From assembly GCA_963921795.1 (NCBI GenBank), contig OY997653.1, forward strand, positions 19,911,346 to 19,975,345: a DNA stretch of 64,000 bases, given 5' to 3'. Numbering within the stretch: the stretch's first letter is position 1; every line of letters starts with the position of its first letter. The notes under the pieces were generated by a model. The model saw nothing but the letters and a program-made list of their open reading frames with translations, searched no databases and had not been told where the DNA came from. The stretch is from Nannobrachium achirus (Eukaryota; Chordata; Actinopteri; Myctophiformes; Myctophidae). Below, one piece after another: positions 21,675 to 33,170 of the stretch. Position numbers and translations under genes: made by a program.

Positions 21675-22368
21675 GGGACTGGGAGAATTATTGGGGTTTG
21701 TGTGTTGAAAAAAGGCCTTGGTGCTATTGTCAAGCAGACCAAGCTTTTAATAATGACAATAATAATAAAAATAAAAATATAATTTATCTACACTGTAAAA
21801 GTAATACTTATTCATGTACCCTAGAATGTAGTAAAAGCTTAAAGGTTCTACACCATGCATTTAAAAAAATATATATAACATTGTTTGTGTCCCAAAAACG
21901 TTTTTTTTTAAAGGCTTAAGGCTAAATTTCCACTACTGAATACAGAGCCCCTGTCATTTCTGCTTGTCTTTCAGTGCATTTTCAGCTGCAGTATCACCTT
22001 GTCCTGAGAGGGAGGACTGTGCTATTGAGCCAGTTTTGGCCCCACAACCCTCCCCACCTCCTGCTCAGCAGGCCTGACCACCCCTCCCCAACCCTCTCCT
22101 GCCTCCTTCTCAGGCCTGCCCACCCCTCCCCAACCCCCACTCAGCACAGCTGTAGCAGTAGGTCCAGATTGTGATGTCACAATCGGACCTAAAATCAGAC
22201 AGCCCGTTCTGAGACCTGCTTACATAGATCTGCCCATAAACTGAGAAAGACACAATGGTCAGAAATAGGACTTTGTGAGGAACGTGCTGGTGGGATACCA
22301 AAAAAATACATAAAAATGGGAAAAATGAAAATTCATGGTATAATCCCTTTAAGCATAATGGATACAGA
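21674..22368. other. No gene seen
   Basis: Includes a C-rich patch with repeated CCTGCCCACCCCTCCCCAACC at 22060-22135. No splice-bounded coding sequence is recognised. Confidence 0.4.
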
Positions 22369-22376
22369 CTGTAAAA

Positions 22377-22981
22377 TAGAGATGCGACGTTCGCGAACGA
22401 ATCGAATCTTTTGAACGGCTCTTTGAAGTGAACGATGGGATCCGGTTCGCGGAGTAGGGAGCCGTTCAATTGGCTGAATTGGCTCGCGACACGGTGCGGC
22501 GCCGCGATGCACGGTGCGGCGCGGCAATGTGCAGCTATCTAGGAAGCAAATTAAGACACTACAGTTTGATTTGATCATAGCTTAGACAATTATTAAGCGA
22601 GTTCTATAATTAAAACATCTCCATATTGCTTGGGAAGTCCACTTCCATGACAAATGACTGTATTATGTCCCTGTAAATATTTAAATGTTTGCTATTTTAA
22701 AATAGCCGATGTACAAGCTCACATTGTGCCATAACATTAGTCAAGGTAGCTTAATTTACACACACATGTTTTATAAAAAGGGTAAATACAAAATTGTGAT
22801 CTCAACTGTCAGCAGAGGAATGTGGTGCCAGACCGTGCCACCTTGTGGATTCATGTTTTTCAACGAAAATATTTTAAATATGCAATGAGCCAAAAGAGCC
22901 AAATGAGCCAGTCCTTTGAACGGCTCTTTTAAGTGAGCCATGGCTCTGGCTCACTTCAAAGAGCCATAAATTGCATCTCTA
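22377..22981. mobile_element. hAT-type element with CTGTAAAA target duplication
   Basis: Ends TAGAGATGC and GCATCTCTA, with an identical flanking octamer CTGTAAAA on each side (22369-22376 and 22982-22989). Inside, GAACGGCTCTTTGAAGTGA on the left pairs with inverted copies of GAGCC/GGCTC blocks on the right. The 8-bp duplication is diagnostic of hAT. A piece of the dispersed hairpin family (AATAGCCGATGTACAAGCTC) is nested at about 22702. Confidence 0.9.
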
Positions 22982-23084
22982 CTGTAAAAAGACTATTCTT
23001 CACAGTATATAGCCTGAAGTGTGTACTGTATATTAAAGTGGACTGGTTCAATAGTTATACATTTTATTATATATATATATATGT

Positions 23085-23490
23085 CACGGTTAGATAGAGA
23101 AACTGTTAGATCAAGAAACGGAGCGCTCGTCGTGCGGCGCGGGGCGGAACAAGCGGTCGCTTTGATTCACAACAAAGGCAACAACAACGTAGCGTCGGCC
23201 CACGGAGGTTAGGGTTAGGGTTAGGGTTAGGGTTAGGCATAGTTTTACTGAGGTTAAGGTTAGGGTTAGGGTTAGAGTTAGGCATAGTAAGCTAATGGCT
23301 AAACACAGCCGAGCTAGGCTAGTAAATAAACAAGGAAAGAGAGTCGCAAACGAGTGACGTCAGCGCCTACACTAGTGAATGGCTGTTGCATGGGCTGTTG
23401 TCGCCATCCGGTGGTGATTGGTGTGTGGTGAACTACAAAACAAGCGCTCTTACCACAATCTAACTGAATTACCCAAACTGACTGTAACAT
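23085..23490. mobile_element. Element between AT tracts with TTAGGG patch
   Basis: Lies between two (AT)n tracts, with inner ends GTCACGGTTAG and CTGACTGTAAC that are partly complementary. Contains two blocks of TTAGGG repeats (about 23212-23240 and 23255-23280), each followed by TTAGGCATAGT, shared with the loop of the palindrome at 11882-12021. Also CCATCCGGTGGTGATTGG. Class undetermined. Confidence 0.45.
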
Positions 23491-23740
23491 ATATATATAT
23501 ATATCTATCTATAAATGCGAGAAGTCTCTGCGTGCGTGTCTGCGTGTGTGTCTGTCTGTAATCCGCGTATCTCGAGAACCGTTCGTCCCACCGGCTTCAG
23601 ATTCGGCACGCGCGCTCCCCGCCGCGGCACGGAGTGCAGTGCCGGGCCTCGACCCGACCCGACGCGCGGTTTTCCCTAACCGCCGCGAAACGTTCGGAAT
23701 CTCCTTATGCGGAAATCGGCGCAAAATCGGCGCAAGCGCT

Positions 23741-24858
23741 GAGTCATTGTGACATCACTGCAGTGCCGGGCGCAAGCGCTGAGTCATTGTGACATCACTG
23801 CAGTGCCGGGCCTTGCCTCGACCCGACAGATATCTCCGTATATGGGCATAAGACTGAGAACTCCATATACAGATATCTCCGTATATGGGCATAAGACTGA
23901 GAACTCCATATATGGGCATATGGGCAGATACAGAGATCTCCATATATGGGCATATATAGACAGATATCTCCGTATATAGGCATAAAAGGGACACAGACTG
24001 ATACAGAGATCTCCATATATGGGCATATGGGCAGATACAGGGGCCTAGCCTCGAACCGACAGATATCTCCGTATATGGGCATAAAAGGGACACAGACAGA
24101 TATATGGGCATAAAAGGGACACAGACTGAGATCTCCATATATGGGCAGATACAGAGATCTCCATATATGGGCAATACAGGGGCCTTGCCTCGACCCGACA
24201 GATATCTCCGTATATGGGCATAAAAGGGACACAGACAGATATATGGGCATAAAAGGGACACAGATTGAGATCTCCATATATGGGCATATGGGCAGAATAA
24301 AAGGGACACAGACTGATACAGAGATCTCCATATATGGGCATATGGGCAGATACAGAGATCTCCATATATGGGCATATGGGCATAAAATGGATGCAGATAT
24401 ATGGGCATAAAAGGGACACAGACAGAGATCTCCATATATGGGCATATGGGCAGATACAGAGATCTCCATATATGACTGATACAGAGATCTCCATATATGG
24501 GCATATGGGCAGATACAGAGATCTCCATATATGGGCATATGGGCATAAAATGGACGCAGATATATGGGCATAAAAGGGACACAGACAGAGATCTCCATAT
24601 ATGGGCATATGGGCAGATACAGAGATCTCCATATATGGGCATATGGGCATAAAAGATGGACACAGATAGAGTATATGCACGCTCCCCACCGCGGCATATA
24701 TGAGCATAAATAGACACAGGCAAACAGATGGTCAAAATGGGTCCTATGACAACAGGTATTATGGGATGAGCATAAATGGACACAGGCAAACAGATGGCCA
24801 ATACAGGTCCTACAGAGATCTCCATATATGGGCATAAAATGGACGCAGACAGACAGAT
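23741..24858. repeat. 1,118-bp tandem duplication, first unit
   Basis: Begins GAGTCATTGTGACATCACTG and is followed immediately by a second unit (24859-25976). By eye the two differ at one base (C at 24798, T at 25916). Lies wholly within Helitron-like copy 1. Confidence 0.92.
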
Positions 24859-25976
24859 GAGTCATTGTGACATCACTGCAGTGCCGGGCGCAAGCGCTGA
24901 GTCATTGTGACATCACTGCAGTGCCGGGCCTTGCCTCGACCCGACAGATATCTCCGTATATGGGCATAAGACTGAGAACTCCATATACAGATATCTCCGT
25001 ATATGGGCATAAGACTGAGAACTCCATATATGGGCATATGGGCAGATACAGAGATCTCCATATATGGGCATATATAGACAGATATCTCCGTATATAGGCA
25101 TAAAAGGGACACAGACTGATACAGAGATCTCCATATATGGGCATATGGGCAGATACAGGGGCCTAGCCTCGAACCGACAGATATCTCCGTATATGGGCAT
25201 AAAAGGGACACAGACAGATATATGGGCATAAAAGGGACACAGACTGAGATCTCCATATATGGGCAGATACAGAGATCTCCATATATGGGCAATACAGGGG
25301 CCTTGCCTCGACCCGACAGATATCTCCGTATATGGGCATAAAAGGGACACAGACAGATATATGGGCATAAAAGGGACACAGATTGAGATCTCCATATATG
25401 GGCATATGGGCAGAATAAAAGGGACACAGACTGATACAGAGATCTCCATATATGGGCATATGGGCAGATACAGAGATCTCCATATATGGGCATATGGGCA
25501 TAAAATGGATGCAGATATATGGGCATAAAAGGGACACAGACAGAGATCTCCATATATGGGCATATGGGCAGATACAGAGATCTCCATATATGACTGATAC
25601 AGAGATCTCCATATATGGGCATATGGGCAGATACAGAGATCTCCATATATGGGCATATGGGCATAAAATGGACGCAGATATATGGGCATAAAAGGGACAC
25701 AGACAGAGATCTCCATATATGGGCATATGGGCAGATACAGAGATCTCCATATATGGGCATATGGGCATAAAAGATGGACACAGATAGAGTATATGCACGC
25801 TCCCCACCGCGGCATATATGAGCATAAATAGACACAGGCAAACAGATGGTCAAAATGGGTCCTATGACAACAGGTATTATGGGATGAGCATAAATGGACA
25901 CAGGCAAACAGATGGTCAATACAGGTCCTACAGAGATCTCCATATATGGGCATAAAATGGACGCAGACAGACAGAT
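24859..25976. repeat. 1,118-bp tandem duplication, second unit
   Basis: Second unit of the tandem pair; after it the Helitron continues with AACTCCATATATGGGC to the 3' hairpin. Confidence 0.92.
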
Positions 25977-26236
25977 AACTCCATATATGGGCATAAATGG
26001 ACACAGGCAAACAGATGGTCAAAACGGGTCCTACAGAGATCTCCATATATGGACATAAAATGGACGTAGACAGATAGATATCAACCATATATGGGCATAA
26101 ATGATAAATGGACACACGCAAACAGATGGTCAAAACAGATCCTATGACAACAGGTATAATGGGGTTTGCATTAAAGGGCGGGGCATTCATCCCCTATTTA
26201 CATTGTTCCCGAGTTGGCCAGGGCGCCGACTAGACG

Positions 26237-26268
26237 CTCGGCCGCCCGAAGGGCGGCCGAGCTTCTAG
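26237..26268 (+). other. Helitron 3' terminal hairpin and CTAG end
   Basis: CTCGGCCGCCC-GAA-GGGCGGCCGAG forms an 11-bp stem, then CTT and the terminal CTAG. This is the termination signal expected of Helitrons. In copies 2 and 3 the second arm of this stem is partly lost. Confidence 0.8.
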
Positions 26269-26504
26269 TATATATAATACCAAAAAATGTATGTAAAAAA
26301 AAAGTTCCCGAATATTTCGCATAATTTCGCATTTTCTCGCAACTTTCACAAGTTCCCACATATTTCGCATAGTTTCGCATTTTCACCGCATAAATTCACA
26401 TAAAAAAACAGCATAACTCACCGCATAATCAAGGATGTTTGCCCGCAAAATCAAGGATTTTAGCCCGCATAATCAAGGATTTTTGCCCACGTTTTTCTGG
26501 AGGG

Positions 26505-26560
<56 letters not shown>

Positions 26561-26600
26561 CCCTCCAGAAAAACGTGGGCAAAAATCCTTGATATATATA
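26269..26600. repeat. Short tandem repeats and AT-centred perfect inverted repeat
   Basis: TTTCGCATA-type words repeat at 26310-26400, then three copies of a unit around AATCAAGGATTTTTGCCC. Arms 26472-26508 and 26557-26593 are perfect complements (ATCAAGGATTTTTGCCCACG...CGTGGGCAAAAATCCTTGAT) flanking a (AT)24 core. Likely to form a cruciform; may be an element end or a polymerase template-switch product. Confidence 0.75.
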
Positions 26601-27128
26601 TATGGACAGTGAAGATAATTGACAATTGACAAAAGTAACAAATATCATTAAAACAATCATTCATTGGTGTGCAAAAAGTGTTAAATGGCTTTATATTATG
26701 AATAGTACTGTAATGTCTTCTTGTCTTGATTGTTTCACCATGACGTCAGGGGCATGATAACAAGCTTGATAAGCCCAAAGCTTATTGTTTCCGGGTAGGT
26801 AACGTACTCAATAAATGTCCTATTGGGTTTGACTAGCCAAATGTCATCTTTAATAGCTCACCCACTGCAGCCAATGGTCTTCTAACACCATTTCAGGAGA
26901 AGTGAAGATGAGTTGACACTCCCCATTTTGGATGCCTTAGGTAGAAAACATCCAATGTACACAGTGTGCATTCATTACAACTACAGTAATGATGTGAATT
27001 TTGTTATAACAATATAGGGTAATTATGTAAATTTACCATTTTTGTTTGGCCGTTTTGGTGGTGTTGGCCATTACGACCCCCAGGGGTGATTGAGAATGTT
27101 TCAGGGAGACCCCAGCAAAATGAGTTGA

Positions 27129-27203
27129 CCAAATGAACCAACCCTATTCTGGGCATGGGGTAATAATATTACCCCATGCCCAGAGTAGGGTTGGTTCATT
27201 TGG
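27129..27203. repeat. 75-bp hairpin
   Basis: CCAAATGAACCAACCCTATT...AGTAGGGTTGGTTCATTTGG with stem GGGCATGGGGTAATA and its complement meeting at the centre. Essentially loop-free, with one mismatch seen. Confidence 0.85.
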
Positions 27204-27245
27204 TATATATTATATACAGTAGGAAAACATTCACAGAAAGTGGTC

Positions 27246-27300
27246 AATCTATAAGCTCACATTGTGTTTCGTGGCACTTTGTGAGCTTTTACAACAGCCC
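27246..27300. repeat. Dispersed hairpin family, degenerate copy
   Basis: ATCTATAAGCTCACATTGTG and CACTTTGTGAGCTTTTACA form the two arms; a right arm only (TGCATTGTGAGCTTGTAGAT) is at 27450-27476. Confidence 0.6.
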
Positions 27301-27639
27301 CTTTGGTCAAAGAAATTTGGTGTAGAGGGAATAGAGAGGGGATAAACACCTGGGGGGCCCCTGCCAAAAAAGTGGTTAATGTGGCATCAAAATCAGTTTG
27401 ACCACTTTAATGGTTTTATAGCTAGGCTCTTTCAAAATAGCCAAACTACGATGTGATGCATTGTGAGCTTGTAGATATAATCACAAAAACAAAAAACAAA
27501 GTTTCAGTTGATCCAGAATGCTTTGATTGGATACTTTATTAGACAGGCTAAAAGAATAACACAAAAAGGTCCAGTGGTATAGGAGTCCTTACTAATAACA
27601 AGAAAGTGCAGCATTTCCCTCCAGTTATTAAATCAAAGA

Positions 27640-27770
27640 ATTGATTTCAAAATACTACTGGTGGTCTATAAAACTTTGCACCATATCTGGAACACACTCC
27701 CAGTAAACGGCAGGTCTGCTGCCACTCTTATTTGCTTTGAAACACAACTAAAGATTAAAGATTAGATTGA
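27640..27770 (+). pseudogene. LINE tail remnant, third copy
   Basis: A shortened version of the relic at 4983-5277: TTGATTTCAAAATACTACTG...ATCTGGAACACACTCCCAG, with an internal deletion removing the middle of the tail. Confidence 0.55.
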
Positions 27771-28406
27771 GTTTTTCTTCTGCTTTTTCTTTCCCTTCTG
27801 CAGTGTATTGTATCTGTTATTTTTCTTCTTATTTTGCTGTATGCATCACAATGTCATCGTCATGTATTGTTTCCTTTGCTTAATGTTCTGTGAAGTATTT
27901 GAAGTGGTAATAACACATAAAGCTCTTTTGAAAGCTATTTGCAAGCCAAAGAGTACATATCTTCATGATGTCACTGATCAAATGACCCCACAATCAATCC
28001 TCCAGTTGTAGGCAAAACAGAAGGGGGACTTTTTTCTTATTTCTCTAAGGTATATTAATGATATAGTTCAAAATGAGTGGTATCACCTTTAACTGTGCCA
28101 TTATTTCATGCATATCAATGAACATTTATCCTGACAAATGTGGAAAGACACAAATGCTCATATTGCTCTACTAATTGTAACCTGCCAGCTGGAGGGAATA
28201 ATACAGAAAAATAATTACAAAAGTTGAACGGAAAATAAGATCCACAAGATAAAACCAAAATCTATACACAAGAAACAAGTAGTTTATTTTATTCAGTCAT
28301 GTTGGTATTGTCAGATTACCGTATATGATTACTCAGCTTTGGTATCCTTGTCATTGTCATCCTGGGTAAGACTGAATGATCATACATGTGTCTGTGTGTA
28401 ATTATT

Positions 28407-29626
28407 TTAATCTAAAGGATTCCCCCCTGAATGAGTCCTCATGTGCGTTTTAAGAGCATTCATCTGAGCAAAGCCTTTACCACATACTGTACATGAAAAT
28501 GGCTTTTCTCCTGTATGAGTCCTCATGTGTGGTTTTAGTTTACCTTTCTGAGCAAAGCTTGTACCACAAACTGTACAGGAAAATGGCTTTTCACCTGTAT
28601 GAGTCCTCATGTGTGTTTTTAGATTACTTGTGTTAACAAAGCCTTTACCACATACTGTACAAGAAAAGGGCATCTCTCCTGTATGAGTCCTCATGTGTAT
28701 TTTTAGATTCTGTTTGTTAACACAGCCTTTACCACAAACTGTACACGAAAAGGGCTTTTCGCCTGTATGAATCATCAGGTGTCTGTTTAGACTACCTGTT
28801 CCAGCAAAGCCTTTACCACATACTGTACAGGTACATGGCTTTTCTCCTGTATGAGTCATCATGTGTGTTTTTAGATGACTTTTGTTAACACAGCCTTTAC
28901 CACAAACAGTGCAATTCAAAGGCTTTTCTCCTGTATGAATCATCAGGTGTGTTTTTAGAGTGCCTTTCTCAGCAAAGCTTCGACCACATACAGTACAAGA
29001 AAAGGGCTTTTCGCCTGTATGAGTTCTCAAGTGTATTATTAGCTCACCCTTGAAAGCACAGCCTTTACCACACACTGAACACATGTGTTCCCCCATGTGA
29101 ATCATTGTGTGTCTCTTCAGCTGTCTCTTTCGATTAAACATTTCGCCACAATCTGTACAGCTAAAACTTTTCTTTCCTGTGTGACCGCTTTTGGAGTGAG
29201 TTTGTTTAGATGATTTCGGGTCCTGGTCCAGCTTTCGCTGCGCTCCAACATGTTGTGTCTTGTGTGATTTCAGTGTGTTTAAAGCTGACTGATCTTTCCT
29301 AGTCTCCTCCCAGTCATCACTGTCTTCAGTGTCTGATTCAGAACAGTGGGAAGAGAGGAGCTGGTCATCCCTAGTTGGTTGTACCCAGTACTTAATATAA
29401 GCTTGTGTTTTCATGTGTTCAGCTGAGGTGCTGGCTACAGGCTCCATCTCTTTGTTACCATCATCACCTTCACTTTTCACTGGTAGTAATGTCAACGTTG
29501 ACCCACCAGCCTCTTCTGGTCTTTGAAGTAGCTCCTCCTGTTCTTCTTTAATCAGTGGAGGTTGTGGTTCCTCCTGGACCAGACTGGAGCTCCACTCCTC
29601 CTTACACACAGGAACATGCAGGAAGT
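28407..29626 (-). CDS. C2H2 zinc-finger protein, terminal exon with 9 fingers
   Basis: Opens at a phase-1 acceptor (TTTTTCCTAG then ACTTCCTGCATG) and ends at the stop at 28407. Acidic leader VCKEEWSSSLVQEEPQPPLI, then [18 protein letters not shown], an ESDTEDSDDWEE patch and nine C2H2 fingers with HTGEKPF linkers. Finger 2 is preceded by HMGEHMCSVCG in place of a full HTGEKPF linker, a shortened linker that would alter spacing between fingers 1 and 2. The last finger, AQMNALKTHMRTH, is identical to that of the exon at 5927-7032, while inner fingers differ at specificity positions, as expected for diverging paralogues. Upstream exons in phase are at 39290-39382 and 44123-44249. Confidence 0.85.
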
Positions 29627-29980
29627 CTAGGAAAAAGATGCAAAGTATAAATTTTATGATGCGCTGAGCGCTGACTGTGCTCTATGCTGCAAATAGTGTG
29701 CCCGTTATTTGTTTACATAAAAGATGTGAGAAAAGCTGAATGAGAGGTGAATGATAGGTGGTCCTTATTATTTTGTAAATGTTAGATCAGTGAGTCTTCT
29801 GCATGTTAGTTAATACTGAGGTAGAAATAACTGCTAAGCATCAGTGAACCGATTCATTATTTTTACAACCAAACTATTAGTCATGTGACGGTTTGATATT
29901 TAATTAAAAATTAATCGAAACGGTAATACACCGGGTTTGGCCACAGATAAAGAGGTGGACAGATTTATGGTCCCGAGTTA

Positions 29981-30600
29981 AGGCCCATTCCCACTGGGCC
30001 AGATAACAGATGTTTCTATTCAAGTGGATGGTAGACAGACAATTGGACTCGAGTCATAGAGACCTGACTTGAGTCGGACTCAAGTCGCGAATTTGACGAC
30101 TTGCAACTCGACTCGGACTTGAGGGCAAAAAACTTGAGACTTGACTCGACTTGACTTGGAAGACAATGACTCCAGACTCGACTCGACTTGAGACACGCTG
30201 ACTTGGACGACTTGTAGCATGTTGTTGCCTTTTCATTGTAGGCTGTTTTTTTTATTTATGCGGATATCATTCTAATATGACCGGCAGGGCGGTCATTAAC
30301 GTGACTCGACTCGACTTGACAACCTTGTGACTCGACACGACTCGACATAACCTTGTGACTCGACTCAACTTGCCCACAACAGAAAAACTAGACTTTCTTG
30401 AGACTTGGACCAAATTACTTGCTACTCGACTTGGACTCGGATCAGAGGGACTTGTACAATTGTCTGATGGTAGATACAGATACAAAAATATATATCTGTG
30501 ACAGTTTTTTTTTATCTGTATCTACCATCCACTTGAATGGAAAAATATCTGGAGAAAAGGATTTTTTTTATCTGTTATCTGGCCCAGTGGGAATGGGCCT
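29981..30600. mobile_element. Harbinger-like element, middle layer of the nest
   Basis: Starts AGGCCCATTCCCACTGGGCC and ends GGCCCAGTGGGAATGGGCCT, a perfect terminal inverted repeat flanked by TTA on both sides. Subterminal CAAGTGGATGGTAGA and TCTACCATCCACTTG also pair. A relative lies at 15951-16257. Confidence 0.8.
30036..30466. mobile_element. hAT-like element rich in GACTCGACTTGA, inner layer
   Basis: Ends CAGACAATTG and CAATTGTCTG, flanked by the octamer ATGGTAGA on both sides (30028-30035 and 30467-30474). The interior is a degenerate series of ACTCGACTTGAC / GACTTGAGTCGG words. The target duplication places it inside the Harbinger-like element. Confidence 0.82.
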
Positions 30601-31244
30601 TTAGGCATAAATTACTACCTCTTGTATATACATCTATATGGATCTTCTCAGTGAGATGTCTCCTGTTTGTACTGTAACTGCCATGAAAACGCTATAATCA
30701 ATCAAACAGCTAGGCTACATACATACTGTATCTCATATAGCCTAGCCTAGCATACATGCTAGGCTAGCTTGCAAGTTGCAACCTCAGTGTTTTGGCCAAT
30801 AAAAGTTATTTGACCACGTTCACCCCAACGTTAATCGTCGCTATTGTTGTAAAGACACGATGAAGACCTGTGTGGCATCTAAAACGTTGTCCAATGTCCA
30901 CCACATCTGTAAACAATCAGCGTGTGTGTCCAGTTGTGATTGAATGAAGAGGACGGGGGGAGAGGACAGTGGAGGCGGGTCGCTGCCGCAGCAGCTTTGA
31001 GCAGTGAGCAACAGTAGCAGAACCGCGCTCCACATCAGAAGCATAATAAATATAATACAGAATTAATTTAGTGCTGTCGGAAAATACACAATGCAACATA
31101 TGTAAGCTATATTTTAATTGGATACTTTTGTATTTTCCCACAACTCAGTTTAGTCTGTATTCATAAACATAAACTGAACCGTTATAATCAAGTAAACCGA
31201 ATCGAACCGGTTAAACCGGAAACCGTCACAAGCCTACAAACTAT

Positions 31245-31960
31245 TGTGTGCGGACAGTCCAACAGCAGCTGGTCTAGCCCGTCAACGCGATGCATTCTGA
31301 GCTTGTAGATCTGCTATTTTCAGATTGCATCACCCGAGCGCAACTTGGTTGATCTCTTTTCCACTAGTCCCTCTAACATTTTAGTCTTTCTTAATGTTCA
31401 AAAAGCAATTAAATTGCTCATTTTCTTCATTAAGGAGTACAGGATGTGGATTATCAAAGCTCATACTATCATAGTGTTATAATGAAGGGGGAAAAATAAG
31501 ACAATATATATTTGTCAATCACGATTATTTCCTAAACCGCGACAGCCCTACTCTGGAAGATGGGTTTTTGAACTGCCCACTAAGAGACACACAATGGGGC
31601 TATATCTTGAACATTAGTGAGGACCAACTAGAAAAATATTGTTCCTTCGAAACAATTGTGGGCTCGCTTCAAGCCAGAAAACAATGGCTATAAAAGTACA
31701 AAATGTCAAGATCGCAGGCAGTGCTCTCTTTGACGTTACTGACGTCAAAGATTGGTCCATTTTGTTCCAAAAATGTGTTGTGCAAAAGTTGACCCGCTGG
31801 TGGCGCTATAACAGGCCAATGTAAGAAGGGTGGTATCTGTTCCTTGACCTATTGGGAATGTGCTTGCAAGATTTCACGCACAATGCAGGCTGTGTTCATG
31901 ATTTGAGGTGTTTTTGGCTTTGGCCACTTTATCGCTGCTTGCAGCTATATTCATTATTAT
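31245..31960. other. No gene; repeat fragments
   Basis: Contains one arm of the dispersed hairpin (31275-31325). A stretch at 31555-31625 is shared with 9130-9330 and 9880-9930 (ATGGGT..., AGTGAGGACCAA). The hairpin-like CGCTGCTTGCAGCTATATTC lies at about 31931. Confidence 0.5.
31275..31325. repeat. Dispersed hairpin family, right arm
   Basis: CGATGCATTCTGAGCTTGTA then GATCTGCTATTTTCAG; left arm not recognisable. Confidence 0.6.
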
Positions 31961-33170
31961 TATTATTTTTGCGTGTGTGCACTTCATAGGCATATTAGAT
32001 AAAGGTCCTTAGATTGTGTGTAGAATGTTTCAAGCAAATTGCAAAAAAAAAATCGTAACAGGTTTAAGCGTTTCACAAACTGCTCAAAATGATATAGCGC
32101 CCCCCTTTGGCCAATTGGGGTAAGATTGGTTTTAGTGATATTTGGACTAACACTCTACATCTTTGCCAAATGCCATGAATATGTTACTTTGCATGTATGA
32201 TTTAGACTAGAGGCAGAAGAATAATTTGCATAAAACTGCAATAATCATTGAATTTATTTAAAAAAGCATGTTTCAATTTTAAAGAAATACGATCTGACAG
32301 ATCTTTAGATATCGGTCCAAAGTTCACGTAAAAAAAAATTTGTGCACGTGGAGCGAAAATTCCAGAATAAAAGCGGGTTTACGCGTTTTACAAACTGCTC
32401 AAAATGGCGGAAAATCGAAGGGCGGAGCTTACTTAACAACGACACAGATGTCTTCCGCTCGAGTCAAAGCACGCGTGTAACAAGTTGCATGTCTTCAAAC
32501 GAAACGAGTCATGACTTATGCCCGTTTGAAGTTTGAATTTTCAAACGCTTCGTATAGCGCCACCCTTTGGCCAATTGGAATAAGATTGGTTTCAGTGATA
32601 TTTTGACTAACCCTCTACATCTTTGCCAAATGCCATGAACGTGTAACTTTGCATGTATGATTTAGAGGCAAAAAAATAATTTGCATAAAACCGCAATATT
32701 GATTGAATTATTAAAAAATTATATTTCACTTTAAAAGAAATCCGACCAGACAGTTTGACCGTATTGGTCCAAAGTTCATGTGAAAAAAGTTTTGTGCGCG
32801 TAACGCGAAAATCCCAGGAGGAGATAGATTTTTACTGTTTTTCATATAATTCCAAATTGTGGGAGACCTAAAGGTCAGAGGTCAAAAGTCAGAGGGTAAA
32901 AGTTGTTCGGCATGAGGAGACGCATACGTGTATACAGGTTTCATGACTGTAACTCAAACACAGCATGAGCTATACCTGTTCAAAGTTCGCACTTTCGAAG
33001 GCTTCCTACAGCGCCACCATTTGGCCGATTGCTATAGAAAATAATAGCACACTTCGCCACTGTAAACTGAACACATTGATGTTTTTATTTTCATTTTCTC
33101 ACTAAGTATGTAGGAGTAGAAAGGAACCGAAGTTCCCGTCTACTGATTGCCTGCCTGATAGATAAATAAA
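31961..33170. repeat. Repeat with internal duplication
   Basis: TTGGCCAATTGG, AAGATTGGTTT(T/C)AGTGATATTT and ACATCTTTGCCAAATGCC occur at 32108-32175 and again about 455 bp later. TAGCGCCACC words link it to the Helitron-like family that follows. No coding sequence recognised. Confidence 0.55.

Larger units (their letters stand above)
23504..26268 (+). mobile_element. Helitron-like element, copy 1
   Basis: The 5' end TCTATCTATAAATGCGAGAA follows an A. The 3' end is a GC hairpin (CTCGGCCGCCC, loop GAA, GGGCGGCCGAG) then CTTCTAG, followed by T. TC start, subterminal hairpin, CTRR end and insertion between A and T with no target duplication are the Helitron hallmarks. It has no Rep/helicase gene, so it is non-autonomous. 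The interior is an array of TCCATATATGGGCATA-type words. Long minus-strand frames of 350-425 residues made of PYMEIS/AHMPIYGD repeats are by-products of the stop-poor array, not genes. Three relatives lie at 40177-41181, 41182-42663 and 61440-63465. Confidence 0.8.
26676..29875. repeat. Duplicated zinc-finger block, copy 3
   Basis: Colinear with 4690-8170, interrupted by about 0.7 kb of unrelated sequence at 26785-27470. Shared landmarks run from AAGTGTTAAATGGC at 26676 to CCGATTCATTATTTTTACAA at 29850, where copy 1 continues and this copy carries a hAT insertion. Confidence 0.8.
29878..31236. mobile_element. hAT element with CAAACTAT duplication, outer shell of a nest
   Basis: Ends TAGTCATGTGACGGTTT and AAACCGTCACAAGCCTA are inverted repeats. 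The octamer CAAACTAT flanks both sides (29870-29877 and 31237-31244). The paralogous block at 8170 lacks it. It contains two further elements nested inside one another. AACCGGTTAAACCGGAAACC near the right end is typical of its family. No transposase seen. Confidence 0.88.

Noticed and set aside
23755..26190. Minus-strand reading frames of 356-425 residues in the Helitron array
   Set aside because: They consist of reiterated PYMEIS/AHMPIYGD words, several frames of the same strand are open at once, and the unit simply lacks stops; no protein family fits.
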